DNA from: Salibacterium qingdaonense
Lineage (GTDB): Bacteria; Bacillota; Bacilli; Bacillales; Marinococcaceae
Direction: 5' to 3'
Length of the DNA stretch: 64,000 nt
NCBI RefSeq assembly: GCF_900114715.1
Contig: NZ_FOTY01000006.1
Span: forward strand, 98,946 to 162,945
How positions within the stretch are numbered: the stretch's first letter is position 1; every line of letters starts with the position of its first letter. The position numbers and the translations under genes are program-made. The notes beneath the pieces are model-generated. The model made no database searches. It was not told the origin of the DNA and saw only the letters and a list, made by a program, of their open reading frames with translations. Below are positions 50,181 through 59,939 of the stretch, piece after piece.

Positions 50181-51145
50181 GATGCCACGTCTCCCTGCCG
50201 TATGACTTTTGTCTTCGTGTGTTGAAGCGGCTCGGTATATCCATTTTCAAGCACGTCGATCATAACTTCGATTCCCTTTTTCCCCATTTGTTCCGGGTAC
50301 TGGGCAATCGTTGCATCCAATCTGCCCTCTTCAATCAGTGTCATCGTTTCCGGCAGAATATCAAAGGCCAGCATAAACGGCCTCTCCCCTACCGTAATAT
50401 CCTCCACGCCCTGTACCATTCCGATTCCATCCAGCGCACTTGTGCCGAATAGGGCATTTATATCCGAATGCTGTTTTATCATCGTGTAAGCAGCTTCTGC
50501 CGCTCCCACTTCAGAAATGTTGGATTCGCGTACATCGACAACTTCCACTCTGTCCCGCCCTGCCACCGCTTCCTCAAATCCTCTGATCCGCTCCTGTTGA
50601 TTCAGCGATTCCAGATTTCCTGTAATAATACCAACACGCTGTCTTCCTTCTGTGGCCCGAAGCATCTCCTCACCAGCCAGACGCCCTGCTTCCACATTGT
50701 CCGTTCCGATATAGGCACGTCGTTCACTATCCGGACGGTCGCTGTCGACGGTAAGAACCGGAATCCCTTTGTCTTCAGCCTTTTCCACAAGCTCCCTGAA
50801 TCTCGGACCAGGAAGACCCTGCGTCAATATACCATCCACCTCGGCGGCAATCATCTGATCCATCGTGCGGAGCATCTCCCCGCGGTCCGCTTTTTCCGGT
50901 CCGATGCTCTCCAGGTAGATATCATGTTCCTCCGCCGTCTGCTGTGCGTGCTTTTCAATCATCCTCCAGTACTCATTGCCGGTTTCCTCAACTAACAGAA
51001 CGACGTGGTAGTCATACTCCTTGGATAACGTTTCTGTCCCCTCCACATAGAACGTTTCCTTGCCGTAATAAAGCATGAATAAAAAGCAGATTCCAAATAC
51101 TAAACCTCCTCCGGCGTATAAAACGGTTCGTCTTCCCCCGATCAT
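50177..51145 (-). CDS. Membrane-anchored sugar-binding protein, third component of the sensor system
   Basis: The start is the ATG at 51145 after GAGGGGG; upstream codons in the open frame are basic and lack a ribosome binding site. The 322-residue protein has one N-terminal membrane helix (VLYAGGGLVFGICFLFMLYY) with no lipobox, then a periplasmic-binding-protein fold of the RbsB type. Motifs are YHVVLLVEETGNEYW, DGILTQGLPGP, VLTVDSDRP and YIGTDNVEAGRLAGEEML. It overlaps the sensor kinase gene by 4 bp and precedes it. The arrangement suggests it binds a sugar outside and signals through the kinase rather than transporting it. Confidence 0.92.
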   Translation of the reverse strand: MIGGRRTVLYAGGGLVFGICFLFMLYYGKETFYVEGTETLSKEYDYHVVLLVEETGNEYWRMIEKHAQQTAEEHDIYLESIGPEKADRGEMLRTMDQMIAAEVDGILTQGLPGPRFRELVEKAEDKGIPVLTVDSDRPDSERRAYIGTDNVEAGRLAGEEMLRATEGRQRVGIITGNLESLNQQERIRGFEEAVAGRDRVEVVDVRESNISEVGAAEAAYTMIKQHSDINALFGTSALDGIGMVQGVEDITVGERPFMLAFDILPETMTLIEEGRLDATIAQYPEQMGKKGIEVMIDVLENGYTEPLQHTKTKVIRQGDVAS

Positions 51146-51299
51146 CCTGTTCCCCCTCTCTTTTTTTCTGTCTATCTCATTCTTTCGACAACCCCTGTCT
51201 TTTTCCTTCTTTTTACAAACGAACGTTCGCTTTTCATTTCTGTTCGGTTCTTTCATACTGAAGAAAGGAATGGATTATACGACATAAGGAGGAGTACAC

Positions 51300-51776
51300 G
51301 TGGATCCATCTTTTTTAATACAGGGGTTATACGGGAGGGCAGCACACGTTGCACCGCCGGAGATTTTTGAAGGACTGGATTGGAAAAAGGCAGGGGAAAA
51401 GCCGGAAAACAGCCCCCATTCGGTATGGGATATGCTGTTTCATATGACGTGGTGGCAGGATCACCTGCTGCAGATGCTGGCAGGGCAGCATCCGCCTTAT
51501 CCGGAACATAACCAGAGCACGTTTCCGGACTCCTCTCTGCCGGAGAACGCAGAGCAGTGGAACAGCACGCTGCAGCGGTTCCGGGACGGGTTGAAGGAAG
51601 CAGAACGTGAAGCCCGAAAGGAACTGGAAGAAACCGGCTTTGATGACAACGGGACAACGAGAGGCGAATTGATGATGGACTTGATTACCCACAACAGCTA
51701 TCACGGTGCGCAGGCCGCCCAGATCCGGCGGACGACCGGAACCTGGCCCCCGCCCTCCGGAGGACAGACATGGTAA
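51300..51776 (+). CDS. DinB-family protein
   Basis: A GTG start at 51300 follows AAGGAGGAG. The 158-residue protein shows the DinB/YfiT four-helix pattern: a first metal histidine in HSVWDMLFHMTWWQDHL near residue 45 and a second pair in THNSYHGAQAAQIRR near 140. These usually bind a divalent metal and act as thiol-dependent transferases or unknown hydrolases. No specific role is visible. It is divergent from the sugar-sensor operon and appears to be a single gene. Confidence 0.88.
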   Translation: MDPSFLIQGLYGRAAHVAPPEIFEGLDWKKAGEKPENSPHSVWDMLFHMTWWQDHLLQMLAGQHPPYPEHNQSTFPDSSLPENAEQWNSTLQRFRDGLKEAEREARKELEETGFDDNGTTRGELMMDLITHNSYHGAQAAQIRRTTGTWPPPSGGQTW

Positions 51777-51964
51777 ATCCACCCTTTTAAACCAAATGAG
51801 AGACGAATTGTCCGCATGTGACGTACTTCTACAGGATAATGACATTCAGAGGCGAGTTGATTGCCTTAGGACTATTCATCCCTCTTTTCCTGCAGCGGCA
51901 GGCGCTCGTTGCTGCGTCGACCCGTTCATTTTCCCGCTAGCACACAGCCTCGATTCGTTCCTAA

Positions 51965-52117
51965 TGACGTTTACGGGGGCACGGAGCCCTCTAAAGTGCT
52001 TTCGGCATCCTTCCTAGTGACGTTTAGGGGTACACCGGGGGCTCTAAAGTGCCTCCGACGTCATGCCGAACGACGTTTAAGGAAGCACGGAACCCCCTAA
52101 AGTGCCTTAGAAGCCAT
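51965..52117 (+). repeat. Three-copy 53-bp hairpin repeat array
   Basis: Units starting TGACGTTTA or CGACGTTTA at 51965, 52018 and 52071 are exactly 53 bp apart. Each reads ACGTTTA, then a G-rich stretch, then CYCTAAAGTGC, so GTTTAG-type and CTAAAG-type arms can pair around a GC-rich loop. Copies differ by many substitutions, so this is not a recent duplication. There is no spacer pattern of a CRISPR array. Confidence 0.75.
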
Positions 52118-52352
52118 TGAACGTCCGTCCCCCAACCTGAACGCAACAAACAAACGTCTGCATTTTTCTGCATCTGTACTGCCAGAGCTGCTCCCTTTTC
52201 CTCCGTTATACCAACTGACGTCGTGGTCACACCGCGGAGCAGCTCAGGTGCGGTTTCGATTCCGGCAAACGGGGATGGAACGGCCAAGGTCCGTCGGCTT
52301 CAACGAGCAGCTGATCCGGTAGTATCACAGCCGCAAGCCGTGCTCCAGGAAC

Positions 52353-52396
52353 GAAGAATGCCGGACGATTCACTTAAGAATCGTCCGGCATTCTTC
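52353..52396. repeat. Long palindromic hairpin with CCGGACGATTC arms
   Basis: A perfect 19-bp stem (GAAGAATGCCGGACGATTC and complement) surrounds a 6-nt loop. A related stem with the same CCGGACGATTC word is at 62874-62943. U tracts are weak on both strands, so termination is possible but not certain. Confidence 0.75.
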
Positions 52397-52427
52397 GCTT
52401 CTTTTAAAGATTTTCTTCCAGAGACTT

Positions 52428-53378
52428 TTATTTACGCTGTTCCTGTCTTCGTTTGGCTTCTCCTGCCAGCACATAGAGAATAATGTTGGAAGCTGTGTGC
52501 GCGGAGAAACGGTTCACGTCCGTTTCCGGATAGACTTCCACAAAGTCCATGCCGGCGAGACCTTTTTTCCCGAATTCATGAATAAGCGTCAGTAGTTCAT
52601 ACGAGGTCAGGCCGTTCGCATCCGGCGGTCCGCCCGGGTTGAACGCGAAGTCGAGCACATCGCTGCAGATAGTGAGATACACGACATCGACATCGGTGGA
52701 AGCCTGCCTGTAAATCTCATCGGCCATTTCGTAAATACTGCCGGCTTCACGGATATCACGGGTCGTGATCGTCACGGCACCGGCGTCTTTGGCGTAGCGC
52801 CCGGCTTCGGGTTTGTTGCGCGGCCCGTGAATACCGGAATGAATCAAGCTCTCGTTACGGACGCCTTCCAGCTCATAAAGACGGGCAAACGGTGTGTTGC
52901 GCGCGTATTTCTCATTGCCGTGTGCGGGCATATTGTCATAATGTGCATCCAGATGAATGATACCGACTTTTTTGCCCTGTTCTTCTACGAGTCCTTTAAT
53001 GATCGGATACGTAATGCTGTGATCGCCGCCGAGTCCGATTGGAAAAACATCTTTGTTCCACAAGTGATTCCGCGTGAAATCGGTGATCCGTCCCATCGTT
53101 TCTTCTGAATCGTTCCAGTTGATCGTGACATCCCCGATATCCCCGAGCGACAGATGATCAAATACGTCAATAAAATCAAGTTCCGGGAGAAAACCAGAGT
53201 ACCTGCCGGACGCGAGCCGCATCGATTTCGGTCCGAGTTCACAGCTCGTATAATCGCCCCATGTCACGCCGCCTTCCCATGGAACTCCATAAATAACAGC
53301 ATCGACTTCTTCTGCATCGTTCACTTTTTTGCTATGTAGAAAACCCGGCGTATTGCCGTACACATATTCCATCGTCAC
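52428..53378 (-). CDS. Ureohydrolase (agmatinase/arginase superfamily) with an altered metal motif
   Basis: The start is the GTG at 53378, eight bases after GGAG; an ATG ten codons earlier lacks a box. The 316-residue protein keeps GLGGDHS (His120) and LDAHYDN (Asp144, His146, Asp148), four metal ligands of the two-manganese site. The third motif reads TICSDVLDFAFNPG in place of the usual S-x-D-x-D-x-x-D-P: the first Asp is Cys238 and the Pro is Phe. Metal use or activity may differ from agmatinase or formiminoglutamase. It faces putP across a divergent promoter region. The natural substrate is unknown. Confidence 0.85.
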   Translation of the reverse strand: MTMEYVYGNTPGFLHSKKVNDAEEVDAVIYGVPWEGGVTWGDYTSCELGPKSMRLASGRYSGFLPELDFIDVFDHLSLGDIGDVTINWNDSEETMGRITDFTRNHLWNKDVFPIGLGGDHSITYPIIKGLVEEQGKKVGIIHLDAHYDNMPAHGNEKYARNTPFARLYELEGVRNESLIHSGIHGPRNKPEAGRYAKDAGAVTITTRDIREAGSIYEMADEIYRQASTDVDVVYLTICSDVLDFAFNPGGPPDANGLTSYELLTLIHEFGKKGLAGMDFVEVYPETDVNRFSAHTASNIILYVLAGEAKRRQEQRK

Positions 53379-53533
53379 ACCACCTGCTCCTTTCCTGTCT
53401 TTCTTCATTTAAGTGTAGCGAATACATATCCTTCGTGCAAATACCATAATCTATCCTTATATTGACGTTCTCATACGATTTCTTTACGATGGAACACACG
53501 CTGAAGCGGTTCAAATCAAAGGAGGAATGCAAA

Positions 53534-53644
53534 ATGGAAACTTTTACGTTCTGGACATGGTTCTGGATCTTTTTCCCGATGCCTCTGCTTGTCATCTGGG
53601 CCATTCTATCTTACGTGAAAGAGAATGGAGGGAATAAATCATGA
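53534..53644 (+). CDS. Small membrane peptide, symporter accessory type
   Basis: The ATG at 53534 follows a strong AAAGGAGG and gives 36 residues. They start METFTFWTWFWIFFPMP and continue as one hydrophobic helix ending in a charged tail (KENGGNKS). Its stop overlaps the putP start by 4 bp (ATGA), which indicates translational coupling. Short one-helix proteins are known just before sodium:solute symporter genes in Bacillus and are named symporter small accessory proteins. It probably associates with PutP in the membrane. Its effect on transport is not visible from sequence. Confidence 0.82.
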   Translation: METFTFWTWFWIFFPMPLLVIWAILSYVKENGGNKS

Positions 53645-55143
53645 GTCCTGTTTATGTCACGTTTGGCTTATACCTTTTATTATTGCTTACGGTTGGTGTC
53701 ATTACATACCGGATGACGCATTCGATGTCGGACTATGTTCTCGGCGGCCGGAAATTAAACAGCTGGGTGACAGCATTTTCGGCACAGGCCAGTGACTTCA
53801 GCGGGTGGCTTCTGCTCGGCCTGCCCGGCGTAGCGTATGCCTCCGGTATGAGTGAAGGAAGCTTATTTCTGGCCATTGGTCTTGCTGTCGGTGCTGCGTT
53901 CAACTGGCATTACGTCGCCAAACGCCTCCGGAATTATACATACACCGCAGGCGATTCCATTACCATATCGGAATTTTTCGAGAACCGTTTCCGCGACCAG
54001 TCCCACCTTGTCCGCATGGTCTCGGCTGTCTTTATTGTGATTTTCTTCATGTTCTATACTTCTTCGGGGCTCGTTGCCGGCGGTAAGCTGTTTGAAACGA
54101 CATTTGGTTTTGATTATACGACCGCCCTCACCATCGGAGCGCTCATTATTTTTGGCTATACCTTTCTCGGCGGCTTTATTGCCGTGAGCTGGACAGATTT
54201 TATTCAAGGATTTCTCATGTTCCTTGCGCTTCTCATCACACCGATTATTGCCATCCAGCAGATGGGAGGTTTCGGCGAAATACTGGCCAGGCTCGGACAG
54301 ATTAATCCGTCGCTTCTTTCTATCGGTGAAACGGTACAGTTCAGTTTTCCTGATAATATATTCTGGGAGTCCACCGGCTCCATATCCTTTATTGCTATTA
54401 TCTCTTCCCTTGCCTGGGGCCTGGGCTATTTCGGGCAGCCTCACATTCTGATGCGTTTCATGGCTATCCGGAGCGTAAAAGACATTCCAAAATCGAGACT
54501 GATTGCCATTATATGCGGTCTCGTACTGCCGCTTTACGGCTCCCTTCTTGTGGGGACGGTCGGCATTGCCTATTTTGGACCGGAGAACCCGTTAAATGAC
54601 CCGGAACAGGTATTCATTGAGCTTGTTCAAATGACATTTAATCCATGGATTGCCGGAATGCTTCTGGCTGCAGTGCTGTCTGCGATTATGAGCACCATCG
54701 ATTCACAGCTGCTCGTTTCGTCCAGCGCGCTGATTGAAGATTTTTACCGGGTGTTTATCCGTAAAGACGCCTCCCAGAAAGAACTCGTATGGGCGAGCCG
54801 GACCGCTGTCTTTCTTATCCTGTTGATTGCCTTTATTCTGGCCTTTAATGAAAACAGCACCGTGCTGGAACTGGTGTCGTATGCGTGGGCCGGATTCGGA
54901 GCGGCGTTCGGACCGGGACTGCTTTTCTCCCTATTCTGGAAACGCACCACCATGCCGGCAGTCGTCACCTCGATTATACTGGGCGGCGGAACCGTCCTTC
55001 TCTGGGGATTCACCGGCTCCGATCTGTATGAACTGGTTCCCGGCTTTCTGCTTGCTTCCCTTGCGATTGTCGTGATCAGTCTGCTTGGCTCCAAACCATC
55101 AAAAGAGGTAATGGATGAGTTCGAACAGGTGAAAAACATGTAG
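53641..55143 (+). CDS. putP: Sodium/proline symporter PutP
   Basis: This 500-residue sodium:solute symporter has 13 hydrophobic segments. The N-terminus MSPVYVTFGLYLLLLL and SDYVLGGRKLNSWVTAFSAQASDFSGWLLLGLPG match PutP, with the sodium-site region near residues 50-60 (core SAQASDFSGW). LSAIMSTIDSQLLVSSSALIED near 335 is the second family motif (core MSTIDSQLLV). It imports proline as a nutrient or osmoprotectant. It is coupled to the small peptide upstream and ends before a terminator shared with the LacI-family gene. An osmotic role would suit the two betaine systems in this window. Confidence 0.95.
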   Translation: MSPVYVTFGLYLLLLLTVGVITYRMTHSMSDYVLGGRKLNSWVTAFSAQASDFSGWLLLGLPGVAYASGMSEGSLFLAIGLAVGAAFNWHYVAKRLRNYTYTAGDSITISEFFENRFRDQSHLVRMVSAVFIVIFFMFYTSSGLVAGGKLFETTFGFDYTTALTIGALIIFGYTFLGGFIAVSWTDFIQGFLMFLALLITPIIAIQQMGGFGEILARLGQINPSLLSIGETVQFSFPDNIFWESTGSISFIAIISSLAWGLGYFGQPHILMRFMAIRSVKDIPKSRLIAIICGLVLPLYGSLLVGTVGIAYFGPENPLNDPEQVFIELVQMTFNPWIAGMLLAAVLSAIMSTIDSQLLVSSSALIEDFYRVFIRKDASQKELVWASRTAVFLILLIAFILAFNENSTVLELVSYAWAGFGAAFGPGLLFSLFWKRTTMPAVVTSIILGGGTVLLWGFTGSDLYELVPGFLLASLAIVVISLLGSKPSKEVMDEFEQVKNM

Positions 55144-55289
55144 AAACGCTGTATTCCATACCAGACGCCGGACGTGTTTTACAGCCATTTTCCCTCACAA
55201 AGTGTCTGGTATTTCCTTATTAGAACCATTCCAGCGTCCAATTTGTCCATAATACAAACATGAGAGACATGTTGAGACGCTTTCTACCG

Positions 55290-55327
55290 AAAAAATGTCC
55301 ACTAAATCATTTTAGTGGACATTTTTA
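55290..55327. terminator. Bidirectional terminator between putP and the galR-like gene
   Basis: AAAAATGTCCACTAAA and TTTTAGTGGACATTTTT are perfect arms around a 4-nt loop, with A/T tracts on both ends. It serves both convergent transcripts. Confidence 0.93.
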
Positions 55328-55363
55328 TATACAGAATGACTGTAAATTTCCCTGCGGTCAGGG

Positions 55364-56374
<1,011 letters not shown>

Positions 56375-56377
56375 TCA

Positions 56378-57418
56378 CTATATGGCGAACGAAAAGGTGG
56401 TGACCGCTTTATAGGTTTCTCCCGCCTGCACGAGACAAGTCGGCCGGCCAAGTTCCCGGAACGCTTCCGGCAGGCGCTGGGTTTCAATACAGATTCCTGC
56501 GTACGGTTCTCCATCTCCCTGTTCCAGTTCGAGGGTGCTGCTGAGCTTATTACCGGTATAAATAACGGCTCCAGGCTCTGTTGTATCCACTTTCATCGTA
56601 CGTCCACTCTCTTCTTCTTCCAGGTAAACAGAGCGCCCGCTGTCTTGATCAAATACAAAAAAATGATCAAAGCCACCGCCTCCTGTATCGATCTGCGGGT
56701 GATCCGCACCGAGAACTTCGGCGAGACTGGTCTCCTCTCTGACATCAAACGGCGTTCCCTCTGCCGGAACGAGCGTGCCTGTTGGAATCAATTTATCATC
56801 AAGTTCAAACACAAATTCCACCGGCGCCTGAAGCGTATGAGCCGCGAGTCCGCGTTTTTTGTCTCCACTTAAATTAAAATACGCGTGGTTCGTGAGACTG
56901 ATCCACGTCGTCCTCTCCGGAATGGCTTCGTATTCGATCGTAAGGTTCCCTTCCCGGTCCAGGGTATACGTTACCGTCACCTCCACTCTGCCGGGATAGC
57001 CTTCCTCTCCGTCTACACTCTGAAGCGTAAACGAAACAGAAGGCTCCCCGCCATCGCTTTTCACCTCATAATTCCAGAAGCGGTGGCTGAATCCGGTGGA
57101 ACCACCATGAAGATGATGATCTCCTTCATTCAGGGACAAATGGTGGATTTCATCTCCAAGCTGCAGGCGGCCGTACGGTATTCTTCCTGCCACGCGTCCA
57201 ACCACAGCACCAAGGAACACGCTGTCCGTCCGGTAATCGGCCGGGTCGTTGTAGGCGAGGACAACATTTTCAAGCCGGCCGTCTTTGTCCGGAACGTACA
57301 GTCCGCGGAGCCTGCAGCCAAAATTCAGCACATCGGCACGCATTCCCTGTTCGTTCTCAAGAGTGATCTGAATCAGCGCTTCCCCGTCCCAGTGATCAAT
57401 GGTTTCTTCTTTAATCAT
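56378..57418 (-). CDS. galM: Aldose 1-epimerase (galactose mutarotase)
   Basis: This 346-residue enzyme interconverts alpha and beta galactose so that galactokinase receives the right anomer. Family marks are NEGDHHLHGGSTGFSHRFW near residue 95 (core DHHLHGG), LTNHAYFNLSG near 175 with the catalytic His, GGFDHFFVFD near 240 and ICIETQRLPEAF near 310 with the catalytic Glu region. It lies 17 bp after galT in the operon. It has no signal peptide, so it acts in the cytoplasm. Confidence 0.95.
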   Translation of the reverse strand: MIKEETIDHWDGEALIQITLENEQGMRADVLNFGCRLRGLYVPDKDGRLENVVLAYNDPADYRTDSVFLGAVVGRVAGRIPYGRLQLGDEIHHLSLNEGDHHLHGGSTGFSHRFWNYEVKSDGGEPSVSFTLQSVDGEEGYPGRVEVTVTYTLDREGNLTIEYEAIPERTTWISLTNHAYFNLSGDKKRGLAAHTLQAPVEFVFELDDKLIPTGTLVPAEGTPFDVREETSLAEVLGADHPQIDTGGGGFDHFFVFDQDSGRSVYLEEEESGRTMKVDTTEPGAVIYTGNKLSSTLELEQGDGEPYAGICIETQRLPEAFRELGRPTCLVQAGETYKAVTTFSFAI

Positions 57419-57435
57419 CTTCGATTTCCCTCCTG

Positions 57436-58947
57436 CTATTTCGTATCATTAATCGTCTGCAGCAATGCATGAATACCTTGTTTCCCGTCTTCCGTACGTT
57501 TGAACACTCCGGCATCCTCCAGCACCCGCAGAAATTTCCTGCCTGTTTCTTTTTCCACGATATCCGCCGCTTCCGCTTCGTCTTCCACCGGCTTATGCGC
57601 CGCTTTCATCTCCTCGGCCCAGGCCTGGTGTTCTTCTGCGACCGTTTCCTTCCTGCCTAGAAGGTACTCTTCCACTTCTTTCAGATCACCCGCCAGACGT
57701 TTTGGCAGTACCGCGAGCCCCATCACTTCAATCAGACCGATGTTTTCCTTTTTGATGTGGTGCACATCTTCATGTGGGTGGAAAATGCCCATCGGATGCT
57801 CTTCATCCGTCCGGTTGTTCCGTAGAACAAGATCCATCTCAAACGCTCTTCCCCTCCGCCGGGCAATCGGGGTGATGGTGTTATGCGGCGTTTCGCCGGT
57901 ATGGGATAATATCTTACGCCCAGGATCATTATACGATGTCCACACATCCAGAATGTGACTCGAAGCGCTCACTAACGATGCCGGGTTATCCGACCTCAGC
58001 CGCAGCACCGTCATCGGCCACTGGACAATCGAAGCCTGGACGTCCGGATGCGCATCCAGCGGAAATGATTCATCATCGGGGGCTTCGGCAAGCGCAAAGT
58101 CATAACGTCCGCCTTGATAATGATCATGGGACAAAATGGAACCGCCGACAATCGGAATATCTGCATTGGAACCCATGAAATAATGCGGGAACCTGCTGAC
58201 AAAGGAAAGCAGCCGCTGAAACGTCTGTGTCCCGATAACCATATCCCGGTGTTCCTCAGATAATAGAATACAGTGTTCCGGATAATAGACATAAGGAGAA
58301 TATTGAAGATACCAGCGTTCTCCCTCCAGCGGCACACGGATGAGCCGGTGGTTGGAACGCGGAGGGTGTCCAATCCTGCCGCCGTATCCCTCATTTTCCA
58401 TGCAGAGTACACAGAGAGGGTAAGAAGCTTCTTTTTTCAGCTCTCTCTCTTTTTCAATCTCTTTCGGATCTTTTTCGGGCTTCGACAGGTTGATCGTAAT
58501 ATCAAGCGTGCCGTACTCCGATTCTACCTCGTAGTGGACATTTCTTGCGATCCGTTTCGTCTGGATATAGTTTGAGGACCGGCTCAGGTTGTAAAAATAA
58601 TCGGTCGCTTCTTTCGGATCTTTTTCGTATTTCGCATAAAACCGTTCATTCACAATGGATGGAAGCGGGATAAATACGTTCATTAAAGACGCCTGCAGCT
58701 GTTCTTTTTCTTCTGTCATGGAACCGGTAACGCCAAGAGTTTCGGCTGCATCACTGATTTTTTCAAGAATACCCGGAATGTCTTCGTCCAGCCGCTGCGA
58801 TTCATCCGGACAAAAATCATCAATGCCGAGCTTCAAAAGCAGCTGATTCCGGCAGTATACCGTATCTTCCGAGGCGATCAATCCGAGGTTTCCGGCCTGG
58901 TGGACAAGAGATTCGACCCATGCACATACTTTTTCTACAGTCATCAT
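57436..58947 (-). CDS. galT: Galactose-1-phosphate uridylyltransferase, class II
   Basis: This 503-residue enzyme is of the large Bacillus/Lactobacillus GalT type, longer than the class I enzyme of about 350 residues. It exchanges UMP between UDP-glucose and galactose-1-phosphate. The active-site motif HDHYQGGRYDF near residue 280 has the expected H-x-H-x-Q core. Other features are RSNHRLIRVPLEGERW near 200 and MGIFHPHEDVHHIKKENIG near 395. It overlaps galE by 4 bp. UDP-glucose would come from galU. Confidence 0.95.
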   Translation of the reverse strand: MMTVEKVCAWVESLVHQAGNLGLIASEDTVYCRNQLLLKLGIDDFCPDESQRLDEDIPGILEKISDAAETLGVTGSMTEEKEQLQASLMNVFIPLPSIVNERFYAKYEKDPKEATDYFYNLSRSSNYIQTKRIARNVHYEVESEYGTLDITINLSKPEKDPKEIEKERELKKEASYPLCVLCMENEGYGGRIGHPPRSNHRLIRVPLEGERWYLQYSPYVYYPEHCILLSEEHRDMVIGTQTFQRLLSFVSRFPHYFMGSNADIPIVGGSILSHDHYQGGRYDFALAEAPDDESFPLDAHPDVQASIVQWPMTVLRLRSDNPASLVSASSHILDVWTSYNDPGRKILSHTGETPHNTITPIARRRGRAFEMDLVLRNNRTDEEHPMGIFHPHEDVHHIKKENIGLIEVMGLAVLPKRLAGDLKEVEEYLLGRKETVAEEHQAWAEEMKAAHKPVEDEAEAADIVEKETGRKFLRVLEDAGVFKRTEDGKQGIHALLQTINDTK

Positions 58948-59939
58948 GAATGTCCTCCATATCCGTTTGGATTTTTGCGGTGCCAGTTCCAGGCATCCCG
59001 GATCACAGTTTCCAGTTTTGTACGCACCGGGTTCCAGCCGAGAATGCTTCGTGCTTTTTCCGACGAAGCAATCAGACGGGACGGATCGCCGGCTCGTCGT
59101 TCTCCGTTCTGTACCGGGATGCTTCCGCCGGTAATCTTTTCTGCTGCTTCAATCATTTCCTTGACCGAAAATCCTTCACTGCTTCCAAGATTGAATACAT
59201 CGCTCTCCCCGCCTTTTTTCAGATGCTCGAGAGCCTGCAGATGGGCGCTGATCAAATCTTCCACGTGCACGTAATCACGGATGCATGTGCCATCCCTTGT
59301 GGGGTAATCATCACCGAAAATAGTAACCGACTCCCGCTGACCAAGTGCTGTCTGCAAAATAATCGGTACAAGATGGGTTTCCGGCCTGTGGTCTTCCCCG
59401 ACCCTGCCGCTCTGCCGCGCCCCGGCGACATTGAAATAACGCAGGGAAATATAACGGATGCCGTGGGCCGCACCTGCCCATTTGATCATCTTCTCCATCC
59501 CAAGTTTCGTTTCCCCGTATGGATTCTGCGGGCGGGTCGGCGCCTCTTCAGTAACCGGCACTTCGCCGGGTTCTCCGTACACAGCGGCCGTGGACGAAAA
59601 TACGATGTCACGGACACCGAATTCAGCCATGATTTCAAGCAGAACCTGAGTGCCGAACATATTGTTATCGTAGTAAGCAAGGGGTTTTTCCATAGATTCT
59701 CCAACAGTGGAGTGCGCGGCAAACATAAGCACCTGTTTGATTTTTTTACGCCGGAACACGCTTCGCATGAATTCTCTGTCCCGGATATCTCCTTCATAAA
59801 ACACAGCACCTTTGGGCAGTGCTTCTTTGTGGCCGGTCCCGAGATTATCAATAACGACCGGCTGCTTTCCCTGATCAAGCAGCTGATGGACAGCGTGCGA
59901 TCCTATATATCCCGCACCTCCGGCAACAAGAATACTCAT
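58944..59939 (-). CDS. galE: UDP-glucose 4-epimerase
   Basis: This 331-residue short-chain dehydrogenase-type epimerase interconverts UDP-galactose and UDP-glucose. Visible are the NAD motif GGAGYIGSH at the start, DNLGTGHKEALPKG, SSTAAVYGEP near residue 122, the catalytic YGETKLGME and NVAGARQSGRVGEDH. It is placed between galK and galT with 4-bp overlaps on both sides, so its main role is the Leloir pathway. UDP-galactose for wall polymer synthesis is a possible side role. Confidence 0.96.
   Translation of the reverse strand: MSILVAGGAGYIGSHAVHQLLDQGKQPVVIDNLGTGHKEALPKGAVFYEGDIRDREFMRSVFRRKKIKQVLMFAAHSTVGESMEKPLAYYDNNMFGTQVLLEIMAEFGVRDIVFSSTAAVYGEPGEVPVTEEAPTRPQNPYGETKLGMEKMIKWAGAAHGIRYISLRYFNVAGARQSGRVGEDHRPETHLVPIILQTALGQRESVTIFGDDYPTRDGTCIRDYVHVEDLISAHLQALEHLKKGGESDVFNLGSSEGFSVKEMIEAAEKITGGSIPVQNGERRAGDPSRLIASSEKARSILGWNPVRTKLETVIRDAWNWHRKNPNGYGGHS

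Larger units (their letters stand above)
51777..52427. other. 651-bp non-coding gap between the DinB and ureohydrolase genes
   Basis: Apart from the 53-bp repeat array (51965-52117) and the large palindrome at 52353-52396, both listed separately, I see no gene or RNA here. Short open frames lack ribosome binding sites. Confidence 0.6.

Noticed and set aside
51965..52117. Possible CRISPR array in the 53-bp repeats
   Set aside because: There are only three diverged copies, no constant repeat with unique spacers, and no cas genes in the window.
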